51,069 bases of DNA from Phycisphaerae bacterium. GTDB taxonomy: Bacteria; Chloroflexota; Anaerolineae; 4572-78; J111. The stretch spans positions 1-51,069 of the forward strand of contig JANQQF010000139.1 in assembly GCA_028285035.1 (NCBI GenBank). The letters are read 5' to 3'. This document shows positions 41,151 through 50,472 of the stretch, in pieces (position 1 is the stretch's first letter; each line of letters begins with the position of its first letter). The notes beneath the pieces were generated by a model. The model was not told the DNA's origin, made no database searches, and saw nothing but the letters and a program-made list of their open reading frames with translations. The translations under genes and the position numbers were made by a program.

Positions 41151-43730
41151 TTATTCTTCCTCAACCATCGGTGCAGCCGAAATCGCCGTCGAGTGGGTGC
41201 CGAAGTCGTCTTTGTAGGTAACGAGCCAGTGGGGGACCCAGGCAAGGCTGGTGAGGCGGACGTTGACGTCGCTGCGGCGGGGGCCGACTTCTTTGCTGCC
41301 GAGTTCATCCAGTGAGTCGCTCCAGCGTTCGGCGATTTGATCGGCCTCTTTTTTCAATTCAGCCTCTAACTCCTGAATTTCTTCCTGGATTTCGGCAATA
41401 CCTTCTTGGGTGTCGGCAATTTTGGCTTTGGCTTTGCTGGTCATCCGGCGGCGGCTGGCGGCGCTACTCAAGGCGCGGGTGCTGCGACGGCCCATAAAGA
41501 AGCCGAGGACTGACTCGCCAATACCAACCATTTCTTGCTGCTTACGCGATTGATAATCATCCTCTTCTTCGGCTAAATCACGTTCTTCTTTGCGCAATTT
41601 GGTTTGTAGCCGCTCAATTTTCTTCTCATATTTAGCCTCAAGAGCATCGACTTCGTCATCCCGGCGTTCGCGGGCGACTTGTTGCAGGCGAATTTTGAAG
41701 TCGCGCGGTGTCTCGTCTGGCTCTTGCAATACATCCAAATCTTCGTGGAAAGACAAGTTTATCCGGCTGTTGTAATACAACCAATCGCTTAGCCCTTTCT
41801 TGATGCTGGCCATTTTGCGTCCAGTACTGACGGCTTCAGGCGTTGGTCCGTAGTAGGGGCCTTGGCCATCGCCCACATTTTCAGGTCGCTTTGAGACGTC
41901 ATCCAATGTCAGTGGAACTGGCTCAGCACTTTCCCAATCGATGTCTGTGACATCACCCGACTCAGAGAGAAGGAGCAACTGCTCGGTTTGTTCATTGATT
42001 TTGTATTTCTTATCGACGAACCGAACGATGGCTCCACCCGCAATCGCGGCCTCATAAAGCAGTTCAACCTTTTCCACTTTGATTGACTCGCCAATTTGAT
42101 CCTCAACCTCACGCACAGCAGCTTGTTCGCTCAAGTCAACCGGAATAAAGACTTGGGTGACGGCGGGCGGTAGAGCTGGGGCGTGCTCGGAATAGCCATC
42201 GGGGCCGCTGACAGCGGTTTCAGTCGCCGGAGCTGATGTCGCCACGGCTTGTTTCGGTGTAGCGGTACGAGTGGCCGGGGTTGCGGCAAGCAGCGGGGCT
42301 GCGCTGGCTGCCGCAGCTTTACGGTCCTCCATCAATTGGCGAACTTGGGGTCGAGTGAGCGGACCACGGAGATAACTCATCGCCCAGCGGGTGTGAAATA
42401 CGACCGGTGCGCCTTCGTGGACGTTGTGCATCAAGAAGACGCGGCTACCGAGTTGGGAAAGCAAAGTATCAAAATCGACTTTGTCATCGCCACCTGCTTC
42501 GGAGATTGCCCCTTTGAGGCCCTGCAATACCCGAGCTTTATCACGTTCAGCTTGAAGCTTGCCAATAAACCACGTTCCGGCGTTGGTCAAACCTTTATAA
42601 TCAATATCGACGGGGTTTTGGGTAACGAGAATACACCCTAAACCAAAGGCCCGAGCCTGCTTCAACAGGGTCATCAAGGGGCGCTTTGAGGGTGGCTCAG
42701 CCGTGGGCGGCATAAAGCCGAAGATTTCATCGAAGTAGAGGAGTGAACGGAGGCTGGTTGTCCCGGCTTGACCGCGCATCCAAGTGACTAGGTTTTCGAG
42801 CAGTAGGGTGACAAAGAACATCCGCTCTTGATCAGATAAGTGAGCGATGTAGAAGATGGAGTGTCGCGGTTTACCGTCGGGCGTGTACATCAAGGTGCCA
42901 ATATCGAGCGCTTCACCCTGAAGCCACGCTTGAAAGCTGGGGGAGGCGACCAGATTATTGAAGGCCATTGCTAATTCGAAACGATCTTTTTCGGGGAAGA
43001 AAGTATCAACATCAAACACACCCAGCTTGCGAACGGGTGGATTTTGGATGGAAAGGATTAGCTTTTCTACAGACAAATCCTCATTTTGGCTCCAGAAGTG
43101 CTCAAAAATATTGGAGATCAGGATGGTTTCTCGACTCTTGACTGGATCAGCTTCGATCCCTACCAGGCCAAGGAGGGCGGCCACAGTTCCACTGATCCGT
43201 TCGCGCACTTGCTCACCATTGGTCTCAAAATCAAGGTTGGGGGCAGCCAAACTGCCCATAATGCTGATCGGCATTCCCGCATCCGAGCCGGGGGTGTAGA
43301 TGGTAAAATCGGTGGTTTCCTGGAGCATTCGAATTCGCTCAGAGCCGATGCCCCAATCGCTCAGACCATTTCGCCACAAGTCGGCGGTTGACTTGGCAAA
43401 CTCAGCCACCGTTTTATCTTTGCGGCGGGCATCATCAGCATTGATCCAGGGTTCGAAATCTTCGGGTTGGAGGTTGGGAAACTGTAGCAGGAGGTTTGTC
43501 ATATCCCCTTTGGGATCGATCAACAGGGTGGGCACTTTGTCCAAAGCGGCTTCTTCCAGCAAGCCGATACAAAGCCCCGTTTTTCCACTACCCGTCATCC
43601 CCACACAAACCGCATGGGTGGTCAGGTCGCGAGCATCATAATTAACACTCGTCTCAAGAACTTTCTTTTCCTTTAAGTCATATTCAGCGCCCAAATAAAA
43701 TGAGCCTAATCGCTCTGGGGGTGCTTGCAT
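41151..43730 (-). CDS. HerA/FtsK-like ATPase with C-terminal coiled coil
   Basis: An 859-residue ATP-binding protein. Walker A GMTGSGKTG is at residues 44-52, with LLIDPKGDMTNLLLQFPNL right after. Walker B-like LLYFDEIFGFMPPT is near residue 340, followed by LLKQARAFGLGCILVTQNPVDIDYKGLTNAGTWFIGKL, the sensor region typical of HerA/VirB4-type ATPases (DUF87). The middle has an Ala/Thr-rich linker. About residues 680-805 form a charged coiled coil (EAKYEKKIERLQTKLRKEERDLAEEED). HerA proteins usually pump DNA with NurA, but no nurA or SIR2/nuclease gene is adjacent. GGAGG precedes ATG 43730, and a strong terminator follows. Function could be in DNA transport, repair or defence; not decided. Confidence 0.85.
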   Translation of the reverse strand: MQAPPERLGSFYLGAEYDLKEKKVLETSVNYDARDLTTHAVCVGMTGSGKTGLCIGLLEEAALDKVPTLLIDPKGDMTNLLLQFPNLQPEDFEPWINADDARRKDKTVAEFAKSTADLWRNGLSDWGIGSERIRMLQETTDFTIYTPGSDAGMPISIMGSLAAPNLDFETNGEQVRERISGTVAALLGLVGIEADPVKSRETILISNIFEHFWSQNEDLSVEKLILSIQNPPVRKLGVFDVDTFFPEKDRFELAMAFNNLVASPSFQAWLQGEALDIGTLMYTPDGKPRHSIFYIAHLSDQERMFFVTLLLENLVTWMRGQAGTTSLRSLLYFDEIFGFMPPTAEPPSKRPLMTLLKQARAFGLGCILVTQNPVDIDYKGLTNAGTWFIGKLQAERDKARVLQGLKGAISEAGGDDKVDFDTLLSQLGSRVFLMHNVHEGAPVVFHTRWAMSYLRGPLTRPQVRQLMEDRKAAAASAAPLLAATPATRTATPKQAVATSAPATETAVSGPDGYSEHAPALPPAVTQVFIPVDLSEQAAVREVEDQIGESIKVEKVELLYEAAIAGGAIVRFVDKKYKINEQTEQLLLLSESGDVTDIDWESAEPVPLTLDDVSKRPENVGDGQGPYYGPTPEAVSTGRKMASIKKGLSDWLYYNSRINLSFHEDLDVLQEPDETPRDFKIRLQQVARERRDDEVDALEAKYEKKIERLQTKLRKEERDLAEEEDDYQSRKQQEMVGIGESVLGFFMGRRSTRALSSAASRRRMTSKAKAKIADTQEGIAEIQEEIQELEAELKKEADQIAERWSDSLDELGSKEVGPRRSDVNVRLTSLAWVPHWLVTYKDDFGTHSTAISAAPMVEEE

Positions 43731-44140
43731 AGGTTTTCCTCCATAGGTTGGATTTGGATGTTTTTAGATTGGATTTGGTTTCGCATGACAAATTGCCGAA
43801 TTCTGGAAGGGTGGAAGTTTGGAAGACGGGAAGGTTGATTATTCTATGTCCGAGTTCACAATGGGATAATCTCTGGCAATTTGTGACGGATCTTCCATAC
43901 TGTATCGAACACACAGCTCATTGTAATTTGACCCCGACTTTTGGCAAAAGTAACGGGGTGAGCAAGAAAATTTGAGGCAATGAATGTTTGGTCAAGAGAA
44001 TTAAGCGCTGTTATTGGGGTCGGTATAGTGCGTATTGCGTAGTTTTTACAGTCGATTCCATCCTACATACTACGCAATACGTACTGTCATAAGCAAAGAA
44101 TACCCAAGTACATCCTATCTCTCCACACTCAAAAGTCCGC
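43731..44140. other. Gene-free region with hairpins upstream of the HerA-like gene
   Basis: There is no gene here. It contains TTGGATTTGGA direct repeats (43748-43785), a G-rich GGAAGGGTGGAAG run (43803-43835), a hairpin ACCCCG-ACTTTTG / CAAAAGT-CGGGGT (43931-43959, two unpaired bases) and the TACGCAATACG repeat (44031-44081). The promoter of the leftward HerA-like gene should be in the first 100 bases. Confidence 0.55.
44031..44081. repeat. Inverted repeat of the TACGCAATACG family
   Basis: CGTATTGCGTAG (44031-44042) and CTACGCAATACG (44070-44081) are a perfect 12-base inverted repeat with a 27-base spacer. It is the cleanest copy of the family also found at 125-176 and 32636-32686, and lies downstream of the GH35-like gene. 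Confidence 0.8.
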
Positions 44141-46018
44141 CTACTTTCTCACTACTCCCCAGCGTAAGCTGTCGGCAACATCTTGGGCTAAATCGTGCAC
44201 ACGCCATAAGACGAGGGGAAGCTGCTCAGTGGCCATTCCAAGACGGAGTTGAGCGATGCTCTCTTGCAGCGTTTCCAGAGCAACCTCGGCAGCCGCAGTG
44301 GCCGTCGTCTGAGCCTCTTGATAGGCGGTCAACGTCAATTGATCGGGCTGATTTAATTGATCTTGCAAGGTATCCGCAGCGGAGTCGAGTTGTTTCGCTA
44401 CGGTCCCACATTGCTCACCAATATCAATCAAATATTGACGGGCTGGTCCATCAAAGGCCGCCGGGTTGATGGCCACGGGCTGCGCCGCCGGTTGAGGAGT
44501 CGCTTGTTGTTCCTGATCCTTGTTGAGCATTGTGGCAAATCCGCCTTCGAGTTCACCAATTGAAGACATCGCTCGACGCAAGGCGGCATCGGCCTCACGC
44601 AGGCCTCGTTTGGCTTCGCCCAGAATGTATGAAGTTGGTCGCTCAGGTGGGGTGGAGGATGATGGGGTGGATGTTGATGATGGTTCAGATATGGCTAACA
44701 TCTCGCTCAAGGCAGCGGCAGCGTGAGCATTGGTTTGCAAACTATGCGCTTGGGTTTGCAACAGATCAAGCAGATATCGTTGGACAAAGCCTTGGGGCGT
44801 CGATTCTGGATCATCCAGCAACAACACCAAATCAGTCTGCCCAAAATGGTCCTCAGTCACAAAATCACCACTCAACTTCTTGCGAGAGATTTTTAAGTTC
44901 TCGTCAATCGCTAAATGTCCATTCATTCCCAATCGATAGGCAGGTGTTTTAGCTGCGGCAGCAGTCTCTATTTTGACAGAGCCATCACCAGGAGCACTTA
45001 CAATCAGCGCTCCATTGGTAGCCACCATAAATTGCCCATCAGCAACTTCACCGCCCAATCGCTTCATCCACAAGGCGTGTCGCACAGCCCAGAAGTGGCG
45101 GCGAAGGGAGCCATCGCGACGAATGGGTGCGTCTGTCGCCCAAGCCAAGCCTGTACCAACATCGGCCGGATCGGGGTCGACCTCAATAGGCTGTCGTAAT
45201 CGAGTGATTGAATGACCTGTATTGGCTAGCACCTCAGGGCTGGTACTGGCGGCTGATTGAGCTTCGATGGTAGGCAAAGTTGCATCTCCTTCCAGGCCAT
45301 AAATCGGCACGGTCCAGCCTGCTGCATCAAACAGGGGGGCAAAGCTGGTTTCAATATCAGCTTGAATTTCTTCCAAAAATTTCTTCGCATCCTGCTCTTG
45401 AGCAGTAGCCTCATTGTGCCAGGTTTCGGGGAACGGCACCCGGCTGACGGTGCGATAATCGGTCCCATAGGTTTCATTCAAGGCATCAATGCCATTGTAT
45501 CGTTTGCGCAACCAAATCGGCCATTTCACTTCGGTGATTTGGCTACTCAAGGTCGGTGGCTGGTCCGCGATGCCCGACTCATCGACTTCAAGCGCAATGA
45601 TCGGACCTTGGGGCCACTGCTCGGCAATCAAGGTCGGACTTAGGGCTTTGTACCAATCCTTGGCTAGGGCAAAAATTTGGGTGGATACAGTGGAAGGTGT
45701 TTGGAGTAACCACGCAGGAAGGCCCTCGCCAAGAATGGAGGCGTCAGTGTAGGGTCCTAAATTGAGAATACAACGAAGGTTTAGATCGTGGGCCAACGTC
45801 AATAGCCCAACCAAATCACGACGTGACCGAGTCGTTCCTGTGACATCAATCGTGCCTTGAATCAGCTCATGAAAGCCCCACGGCACTGTCGCATAAATGG
45901 CCTCAACCCCCATCTGCTTCAAACGCGTTAGCATCAAGCTCCACTGACTGCGAGGAATACGGTAATAATCAAAATCAGCAATACAATTGAGTGAGTTGTC
46001 CTCAAAATAAGTTGGCAT
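44141..46018 (-). CDS. GH35-like (beta-galactosidase-type) TIM-barrel protein
   Basis: A 625-residue protein starting at ATG 46018, with AAGGA upstream; a TTG seven codons earlier is rejected because it contains that site. The N-terminal half resembles GH35: YRIPRSQWSLMLTRLKQMGVEAIYATVPWGFHE, LNLRCILNLGPYTDASILGEGLPAWLLQTP, and GPIIALEVDESG. The last aligns with QVENEYG, the acid/base motif, only if one residue is skipped; otherwise the catalytic Glu is lost. Also odd is the missing Glu/Trp in GPYxCAEW. The C-terminal 200 residues are helical (coiled-coil-like, with Ser/Pro linker STSTPSSSTPPERP), not typical of GH35. It has no signal peptide. The HAD phosphatase gene is ten bases upstream, suggesting sugar metabolism. 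Confidence 0.72.
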   Translation of the reverse strand: MPTYFEDNSLNCIADFDYYRIPRSQWSLMLTRLKQMGVEAIYATVPWGFHELIQGTIDVTGTTRSRRDLVGLLTLAHDLNLRCILNLGPYTDASILGEGLPAWLLQTPSTVSTQIFALAKDWYKALSPTLIAEQWPQGPIIALEVDESGIADQPPTLSSQITEVKWPIWLRKRYNGIDALNETYGTDYRTVSRVPFPETWHNEATAQEQDAKKFLEEIQADIETSFAPLFDAAGWTVPIYGLEGDATLPTIEAQSAASTSPEVLANTGHSITRLRQPIEVDPDPADVGTGLAWATDAPIRRDGSLRRHFWAVRHALWMKRLGGEVADGQFMVATNGALIVSAPGDGSVKIETAAAAKTPAYRLGMNGHLAIDENLKISRKKLSGDFVTEDHFGQTDLVLLLDDPESTPQGFVQRYLLDLLQTQAHSLQTNAHAAAALSEMLAISEPSSTSTPSSSTPPERPTSYILGEAKRGLREADAALRRAMSSIGELEGGFATMLNKDQEQQATPQPAAQPVAINPAAFDGPARQYLIDIGEQCGTVAKQLDSAADTLQDQLNQPDQLTLTAYQEAQTTATAAAEVALETLQESIAQLRLGMATEQLPLVLWRVHDLAQDVADSLRWGVVRK

Positions 46019-46028
46019 TGTTCTGTCC

Positions 46029-46715
46029 TTATGATTCAAAGATACGCTGACCTAAGGCCTCGATCCATTCTAGGGTGACCAGTTCCAAACTGTTGACAGT
46101 GGTGTCAGCCATACTGAAATCGAGTGTGCGGGTCACATGGCTTGGCACGGCCACCACAGTCATCCCCGCCGATTTACCCGCCTGAGTTCCGGCCTTGGAG
46201 TCCTCAAAGACCAAACACTTTTTTGGATCGACCCCTAATTTTTCGGCAGCTAATAAATAGACGTCGGGAGCGGGTTTGTTGTTCACTACATCGTCGCGGG
46301 TAGTGACGATGGGGAAGTATCGCTCCAAATTAAATCGGGGTAACCAGCGCCCCACCCAATTGCGGTCTGAGGCAGTCGCCACGGCCATTGGATAATTTGC
46401 AGCCTGTAGCTGATCCAACAGTGCTTCAACCCCCGGCATTAATTCAACTTTTTCCAAAGTTATCGGAAATAGCTGTACTAAACGCTGCCGAAGTGTCTCA
46501 TAGGAAACATCTTGGTCTATCTGGGCAATCAATTCATCATAAAGTTGCTTGTGCCCTGTGGTATGTCCCACGGACACTTCAGCCCAATGTTCCATCGTAA
46601 TGGACGCGCCATACTCTTTGTAAAGTATATCCCAAGCGACATACTCCGGCGCTTCAGTATCAACCAACGTGCCGTCGTGATCAAAAATAATTGCCTCAAA
46701 GGGCCGTGCGTTCAT
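46029..46715 (-). CDS. HAD-superfamily phosphatase / beta-phosphoglucomutase-like
   Basis: A 228-residue HAD hydrolase from ATG 46715, preceded by GAGG eight bases away; a longer in-frame start is less likely. Motif I is FDHDGTLVDTE (nucleophile Asp near residue 10, acid Asp two later). The cap is helical (subclass I). Motif II is in VATASDRNW, and motif III/IV appear as NKPAPDVYLLAAEKLGVDPKKCLVFEDSKAGTQAGKSAGMTVVAV. This layout is that of beta-phosphoglucomutases and sugar-phosphate phosphatases. The GH35-like gene starts ten bases downstream, so they form a small operon. Confidence 0.92.
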   Translation of the reverse strand: MNARPFEAIIFDHDGTLVDTEAPEYVAWDILYKEYGASITMEHWAEVSVGHTTGHKQLYDELIAQIDQDVSYETLRQRLVQLFPITLEKVELMPGVEALLDQLQAANYPMAVATASDRNWVGRWLPRFNLERYFPIVTTRDDVVNNKPAPDVYLLAAEKLGVDPKKCLVFEDSKAGTQAGKSAGMTVVAVPSHVTRTLDFSMADTTVNSLELVTLEWIEALGQRIFES

Positions 46716-46885
46716 TGAGTTAACCTCATATAGTTTTGGGGAAAATTTGTGAGATGACAACGCCCAAAGTATAGCAAATTTGGCGTGAAATCTGAAATAG
46801 TCAGGGGGGATGTGATGAAATGAAATGGATTGATACGTTTGAAAATGGTGAACAAGTGTAGTACGTGACGTTGGCCTAAAAATCT

Positions 46886-49084
46886 CTATTCATCCAGGTC
46901 CAATGTGGCAAAATGTTCAAGTAAGAGCCGATGGACGAAGATGTAGCCACCGCCAACTTTTTGCAGAAAAATTCGATCAGCGGCGTAATCGAGAAAGTGA
47001 ATGTAGTGGCGGGGTGTCGTACCTTGCAGCCATAGCATTAATCTAAGCGTATAGTGTTGGATAACATCAATCCCGCCATATAGCGAGGCTGCAATGATGC
47101 CGAATAATAAGCCACTACCGATTCCACCTGCGATCACCAAATTTATGATCAGTCCCATCACAATCCCAAAGCCAAAGCCAATCAACAGCGTATTTCGTAA
47201 AGATAGTCGGATGCCTTGATTTGGCACCGTTTTTGCTTCGACAACTTTACTATTTAAACCACCAAACGTGATGATACCAATACCAAACATTAACGCCCAA
47301 AAAACAGCACTCCCTAAAACAAATCCTTCTGTCCCAAATAATTTAAAGAAATTTAAGCCTTGCTCTTGTGCCCTGGAAACCATAGCTTGATCTTGTTGAC
47401 TAAGTAATCCAATAATTCCACCGAATATGAACCCGCCACTTAAGCCAAGGATAGCATTCCGAAATATATTTTCCCAAGACCAACTTAAGGCTTCGACCGT
47501 CTGAATATCATTGAATATTAGTTGATATTGGGCACGCAAAATATAAAAAACGCTGTAAAAAATACCAGCCCCCACACCCATCATTACCCCAAATTGTAGC
47601 GTAGTAAATAGAGCAGAAATCAATGCGCTCCCTACACCAAAGATTAGACCAATTATCATACTTTTAACAAGCAAAGATAAAAATGTATTTTCTTTATATA
47701 GCACAGATTCATCGTTAGACTGAAACTGAATAGCATAGATCATCCCTGTTAATGGGCCGAGAGTTAGGCCTGCAACAAGGCCAAATATCAACCAGCCCCC
47801 CGGCCTACCGAGTAATGTTTCAGTCAAGCCAAAAATTTCAACCCAAAAGCTCATTGTCAGACCAAACAACGGCCAAGTCAATAACATAATCATTGACCGA
47901 GATAAAAGGGCATACCCCCAAATCCATCTACGTCTGAATAGCCAAGTTGGCTGCAACTGCTCGATCAGAAAAATCGACAGGGCGTGGTGTTTCATCCCTT
48001 TTGCCAACCAAGCCAAGCCCGCCTTGGTCTGTTGATCATCATAGGGTTTCACCCCCTGCCCTTTACGACTAAACATTCGCTTAATATAGGTATCCAGCAA
48101 ATGTTGGCGACGAGTCTCAACCGTATTGAGAGATTGAGCGGTTAAGGTTTCAGTCGTCACATCCTGATACGCCAAACTCATAATCCCCAAACTTAGGGGT
48201 GACTGAGCTAATTCCTGTAGCTCTTTATCTGTTTGCAGAATTACTTTCAAGGCGTCAAGCTTGTCCCCCATTTGATCCAAATAAGCAGACACTTGCGCCG
48301 GGGTGAGCGGCTGCAAACAAATGGCCCCATTTAGTTTCAGCCGCACCGGTAGGCGGGTATATTCTTCAAGTCGGCTACACACAACCAACCCTGATAAGCC
48401 GTACTCCTGTCCAAATTGATTAATGGCCCCCACACAACTCGCTTGATCGTCATTCCTGACCTCATCCAACCCATCCAGCAGAGGCAACAGGCGATTATTT
48501 TCCAGCCAAGGACGTCCGATTCGCTTGGGAATTTGGTATTTGGCCGATAATTCCTCAACAAGCCAGTTGATTAGTGATTGTCCTGTCTGCCAAGTCGACA
48601 GATTGAAGATAACCGGAACAGGTTGGCTAAAGGTCCCATCCTGCTCCATCTGGCTTATTAGATCGCGAGTCAGTTGTAGCAAGGCAATCGTTTTCCCAGA
48701 GCCAGGCTCACCCAAAATCAGTAGCGCATGATGCATCTCATCAAAAATCTGGCTAATTTTTTGATCGGCTGGCAAGATCTGGCGAGTCTGATTGGGCAGT
48801 TCGAGGACCTGCTCCCAGGCGTGGGTGACCGCCCCAGGCTGTGTTTCTTTGCTTACATCAAGCAATGCAATCGTGTGTAATGATCTTTCCAGAACACCTT
48901 CAATCCAGAATTGCTTGACCTTTTTCAGCAGAATCCCAAGCTCACGCCGATCTTTGGCCTCGGCTGGGAGTAGAGGGAAGGGTTGGGCTTCATAGATATG
49001 GGTGATAATCTGGTCACCGGCAATGTTGGTTTGATCGCCATAAACCGACTGTCCCTGCTGATCAATATGGGTATTACCATCCAT
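46886..49084 (-). CDS. NACHT NTPase with multi-membrane C-terminal domain
   Basis: A 732-residue STAND-type protein. The N-terminus has the short glycine/Asn motif GQSVYGDQTNIAGDQ common ahead of NACHT domains in multicellular-type bacteria. The NTPase domain has Walker A GEPGSGKT (residues 125-132) and Walker B LLPLLDGLDEV (about 199-209). Sensor-like GLVVCSRLEEYTRLPVRLKLNG follows (about 235). From about residue 370 to 690 there are several glycine-rich membrane segments. The end VGGGYIFVHRLLLEHFATLDLDE is the winged-helix-like HRLLLEHF motif of NACHT proteins. Such proteins may sense phage or stress and act at the membrane, but no defence partner is adjacent. A role is inferred only. Confidence 0.9.
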   Translation of the reverse strand: MDGNTHIDQQGQSVYGDQTNIAGDQIITHIYEAQPFPLLPAEAKDRRELGILLKKVKQFWIEGVLERSLHTIALLDVSKETQPGAVTHAWEQVLELPNQTRQILPADQKISQIFDEMHHALLILGEPGSGKTIALLQLTRDLISQMEQDGTFSQPVPVIFNLSTWQTGQSLINWLVEELSAKYQIPKRIGRPWLENNRLLPLLDGLDEVRNDDQASCVGAINQFGQEYGLSGLVVCSRLEEYTRLPVRLKLNGAICLQPLTPAQVSAYLDQMGDKLDALKVILQTDKELQELAQSPLSLGIMSLAYQDVTTETLTAQSLNTVETRRQHLLDTYIKRMFSRKGQGVKPYDDQQTKAGLAWLAKGMKHHALSIFLIEQLQPTWLFRRRWIWGYALLSRSMIMLLTWPLFGLTMSFWVEIFGLTETLLGRPGGWLIFGLVAGLTLGPLTGMIYAIQFQSNDESVLYKENTFLSLLVKSMIIGLIFGVGSALISALFTTLQFGVMMGVGAGIFYSVFYILRAQYQLIFNDIQTVEALSWSWENIFRNAILGLSGGFIFGGIIGLLSQQDQAMVSRAQEQGLNFFKLFGTEGFVLGSAVFWALMFGIGIITFGGLNSKVVEAKTVPNQGIRLSLRNTLLIGFGFGIVMGLIINLVIAGGIGSGLLFGIIAASLYGGIDVIQHYTLRLMLWLQGTTPRHYIHFLDYAADRIFLQKVGGGYIFVHRLLLEHFATLDLDE

Positions 49085-49478
49085 AGCATCTATGCTCTCA
49101 ACTTGTGTTCAAGACTATGATTAATTTTACAACAAAATGGGAGAAAGCCCTAAACCTGTCGGGTTGCAGCCTTACGAAAACAAAAAACAGCCTGATTCAT
49201 GAATTCTATTACCCTGAGTTCGACGTAAGATTAATGTCATTTCGAACGAAATGGAACACAGTGAAACGCAGTTCGCATCGTGATGCGCGAAATCCCTAAA
49301 ACCTACGTTTGCAAACAGAGTCTGTAGGGATTTCGACGCTTCGCTAATCGAAATGACATGGTTCACCTTCTTTCGTCGAACTGAGGTTGTTAATATTTTT
49401 GTGACCTTTTTTAGAATGTGGGGTCGAAAGGAGTAAGCAACAAAATTCAACATCCACAAAATACGGGAGGCTTTTGTG
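49085..49478. other. Gene-free region holding a miniature inverted-repeat element
   Basis: About 390 bases between the divergent NACHT gene and the small gene at 49479. Most is the repeat at 49214-49386. The last 90 bases should carry the promoter of the small gene, whose GGGAGG ribosome site is at 49465-49470. Confidence 0.55.
49214..49386. repeat. Miniature inverted-repeat element, CAGTTCGACG/CGTCGAACTG ends
   Basis: The outer arms CCTGAGTTCGACG (49213-49225) and CGTCGAACTGAGG (49374-49386) pair with one mismatch. Inner arms GTCATTTCGA (49236-49245) and TCGAAATGAC (49349-49358) pair perfectly. It is about 173 bp without coding capacity. A copy of its left end lies near 65-99, so the same element type flanks the window on both sides. 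Confidence 0.85.
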
Positions 49479-49676
49479 ATGACAAATTTAGTGCGGTTGG
49501 TATCGGAGAAATCGGGCTATTCTGAGGCAGCTTCAGAGATTGTGGCGGAAGCGTTGGTTGAGTTTTTTCAGACCCGCTCCACAAAGCCAGTCCACAATGA
49601 GGAGGACGGGATTATTACCGCAATGGCCCTAGTGCTCAATCCGCAAAGTCAAGCGTTGTTCGGCCACCGTCAATAG
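49479..49676 (+). CDS. Small hypothetical protein
   Basis: A 65-residue protein from ATG 49479 (GGGAGG eight bases upstream; a GTG one codon earlier is also possible). It is soluble and mostly helical: TNLVRLVSEKSGYSEAASEIVAEALVEFFQTRS, then a short acidic loop and AMALVLNPQSQALFG. I do not recognise a family. It stands alone before the methylglyoxal synthase gene with a weak hairpin (AGGGCTTC/GAAACCCT, about 49709-49732) between. Confidence 0.6.
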   Translation: MTNLVRLVSEKSGYSEAASEIVAEALVEFFQTRSTKPVHNEEDGIITAMALVLNPQSQALFGHRQ

Positions 49677-49822
49677 GGAACCACGACGGGGCAATTTTAA
49701 TAAAACACAGGGCTTCCACCAATGAAACCCTATCTTGTTTATTTTAAACAAGTCATTCGCTTAATTGGCGCCTTTTTGATACCCTATTCAAAACGTTAGA
49801 CCAAATTTGAAGAGGACAAACA

Positions 49823-50311
49823 ATGGCAACCACAACCCAAGTTATGCACGCGACCAAGCGAATTGCCTTGGTCGCACACGATAACAAAAAAGATGATTTG
49901 TTGGAGTGGGTAGAGTTCAACAGAGGTAACTTGGCCCAACATAAATTGTGCGCGACCGGCACAACGGGAGGCCTAATTGCGGAGATGACGGGATTAGAGG
50001 TGGAGCGATATCAAAGCGGCCCTCTCGGTGGGGATCAGCAGATTGGGGCGAAAATATCAGAGGGATACATCGATGTGCTTATCTTCTTCTGGGACCCACT
50101 GGAAGCCCAACCCCACGACCCTGATGTCCGCGCATTGTTACGACTGGCCGTGGTTTGGAACATCCCCGTCGCCACCAATCGAACCTCAGCCGATTTCATC
50201 TTCTCCTCACCGCTGATGGCCCAACGTTATGAGCGCATCATTCCTGACTTTGAAGCCTACCGCAAACGAATGGTTGGCAAGTTCATCAAAGATTCTCAAG
50301 AAAATAACTAG
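49823..50311 (+). CDS. mgsA: Methylglyoxal synthase
   Basis: A 162-residue methylglyoxal synthase that converts dihydroxyacetone phosphate to methylglyoxal and phosphate, a bypass of lower glycolysis. The sequence shows [18 protein letters not shown] near residue 13, ATGTTGGLI (phosphate loop), [16 protein letters not shown] with the catalytic Asp71, [34 protein letters not shown] with His98 and Asp101, and the closing [11 protein letters not shown]. Length and motif spacing agree with the E. coli enzyme, even in numbering. It is a soluble homohexamer in known cases. A GAGGA ribosome site stands upstream. It is a single gene, with the next gene 160 bases on. Confidence 0.97.
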   Translation: MATTTQVMHATKRIALVAHDNKKDDLLEWVEFNRGNLAQHKLCATGTTGGLIAEMTGLEVERYQSGPLGGDQQIGAKISEGYIDVLIFFWDPLEAQPHDPDVRALLRLAVVWNIPVATNRTSADFIFSSPLMAQRYERIIPDFEAYRKRMVGKFIKDSQENN

Positions 50312-50472
50312 ATTTTGTCTACCTTTTGTAAGCTTCTTTACCGAAAAAAAATTGATTTTAGATTCGTAGATGCCCTTACAGTATGGACAGCCAATTTTGA
50401 TGATAATTGGCTCGAAGTGTGAAATTAACACATTCTCAATCCATACTCAAAGACAAAAGGAGCGGACACATT

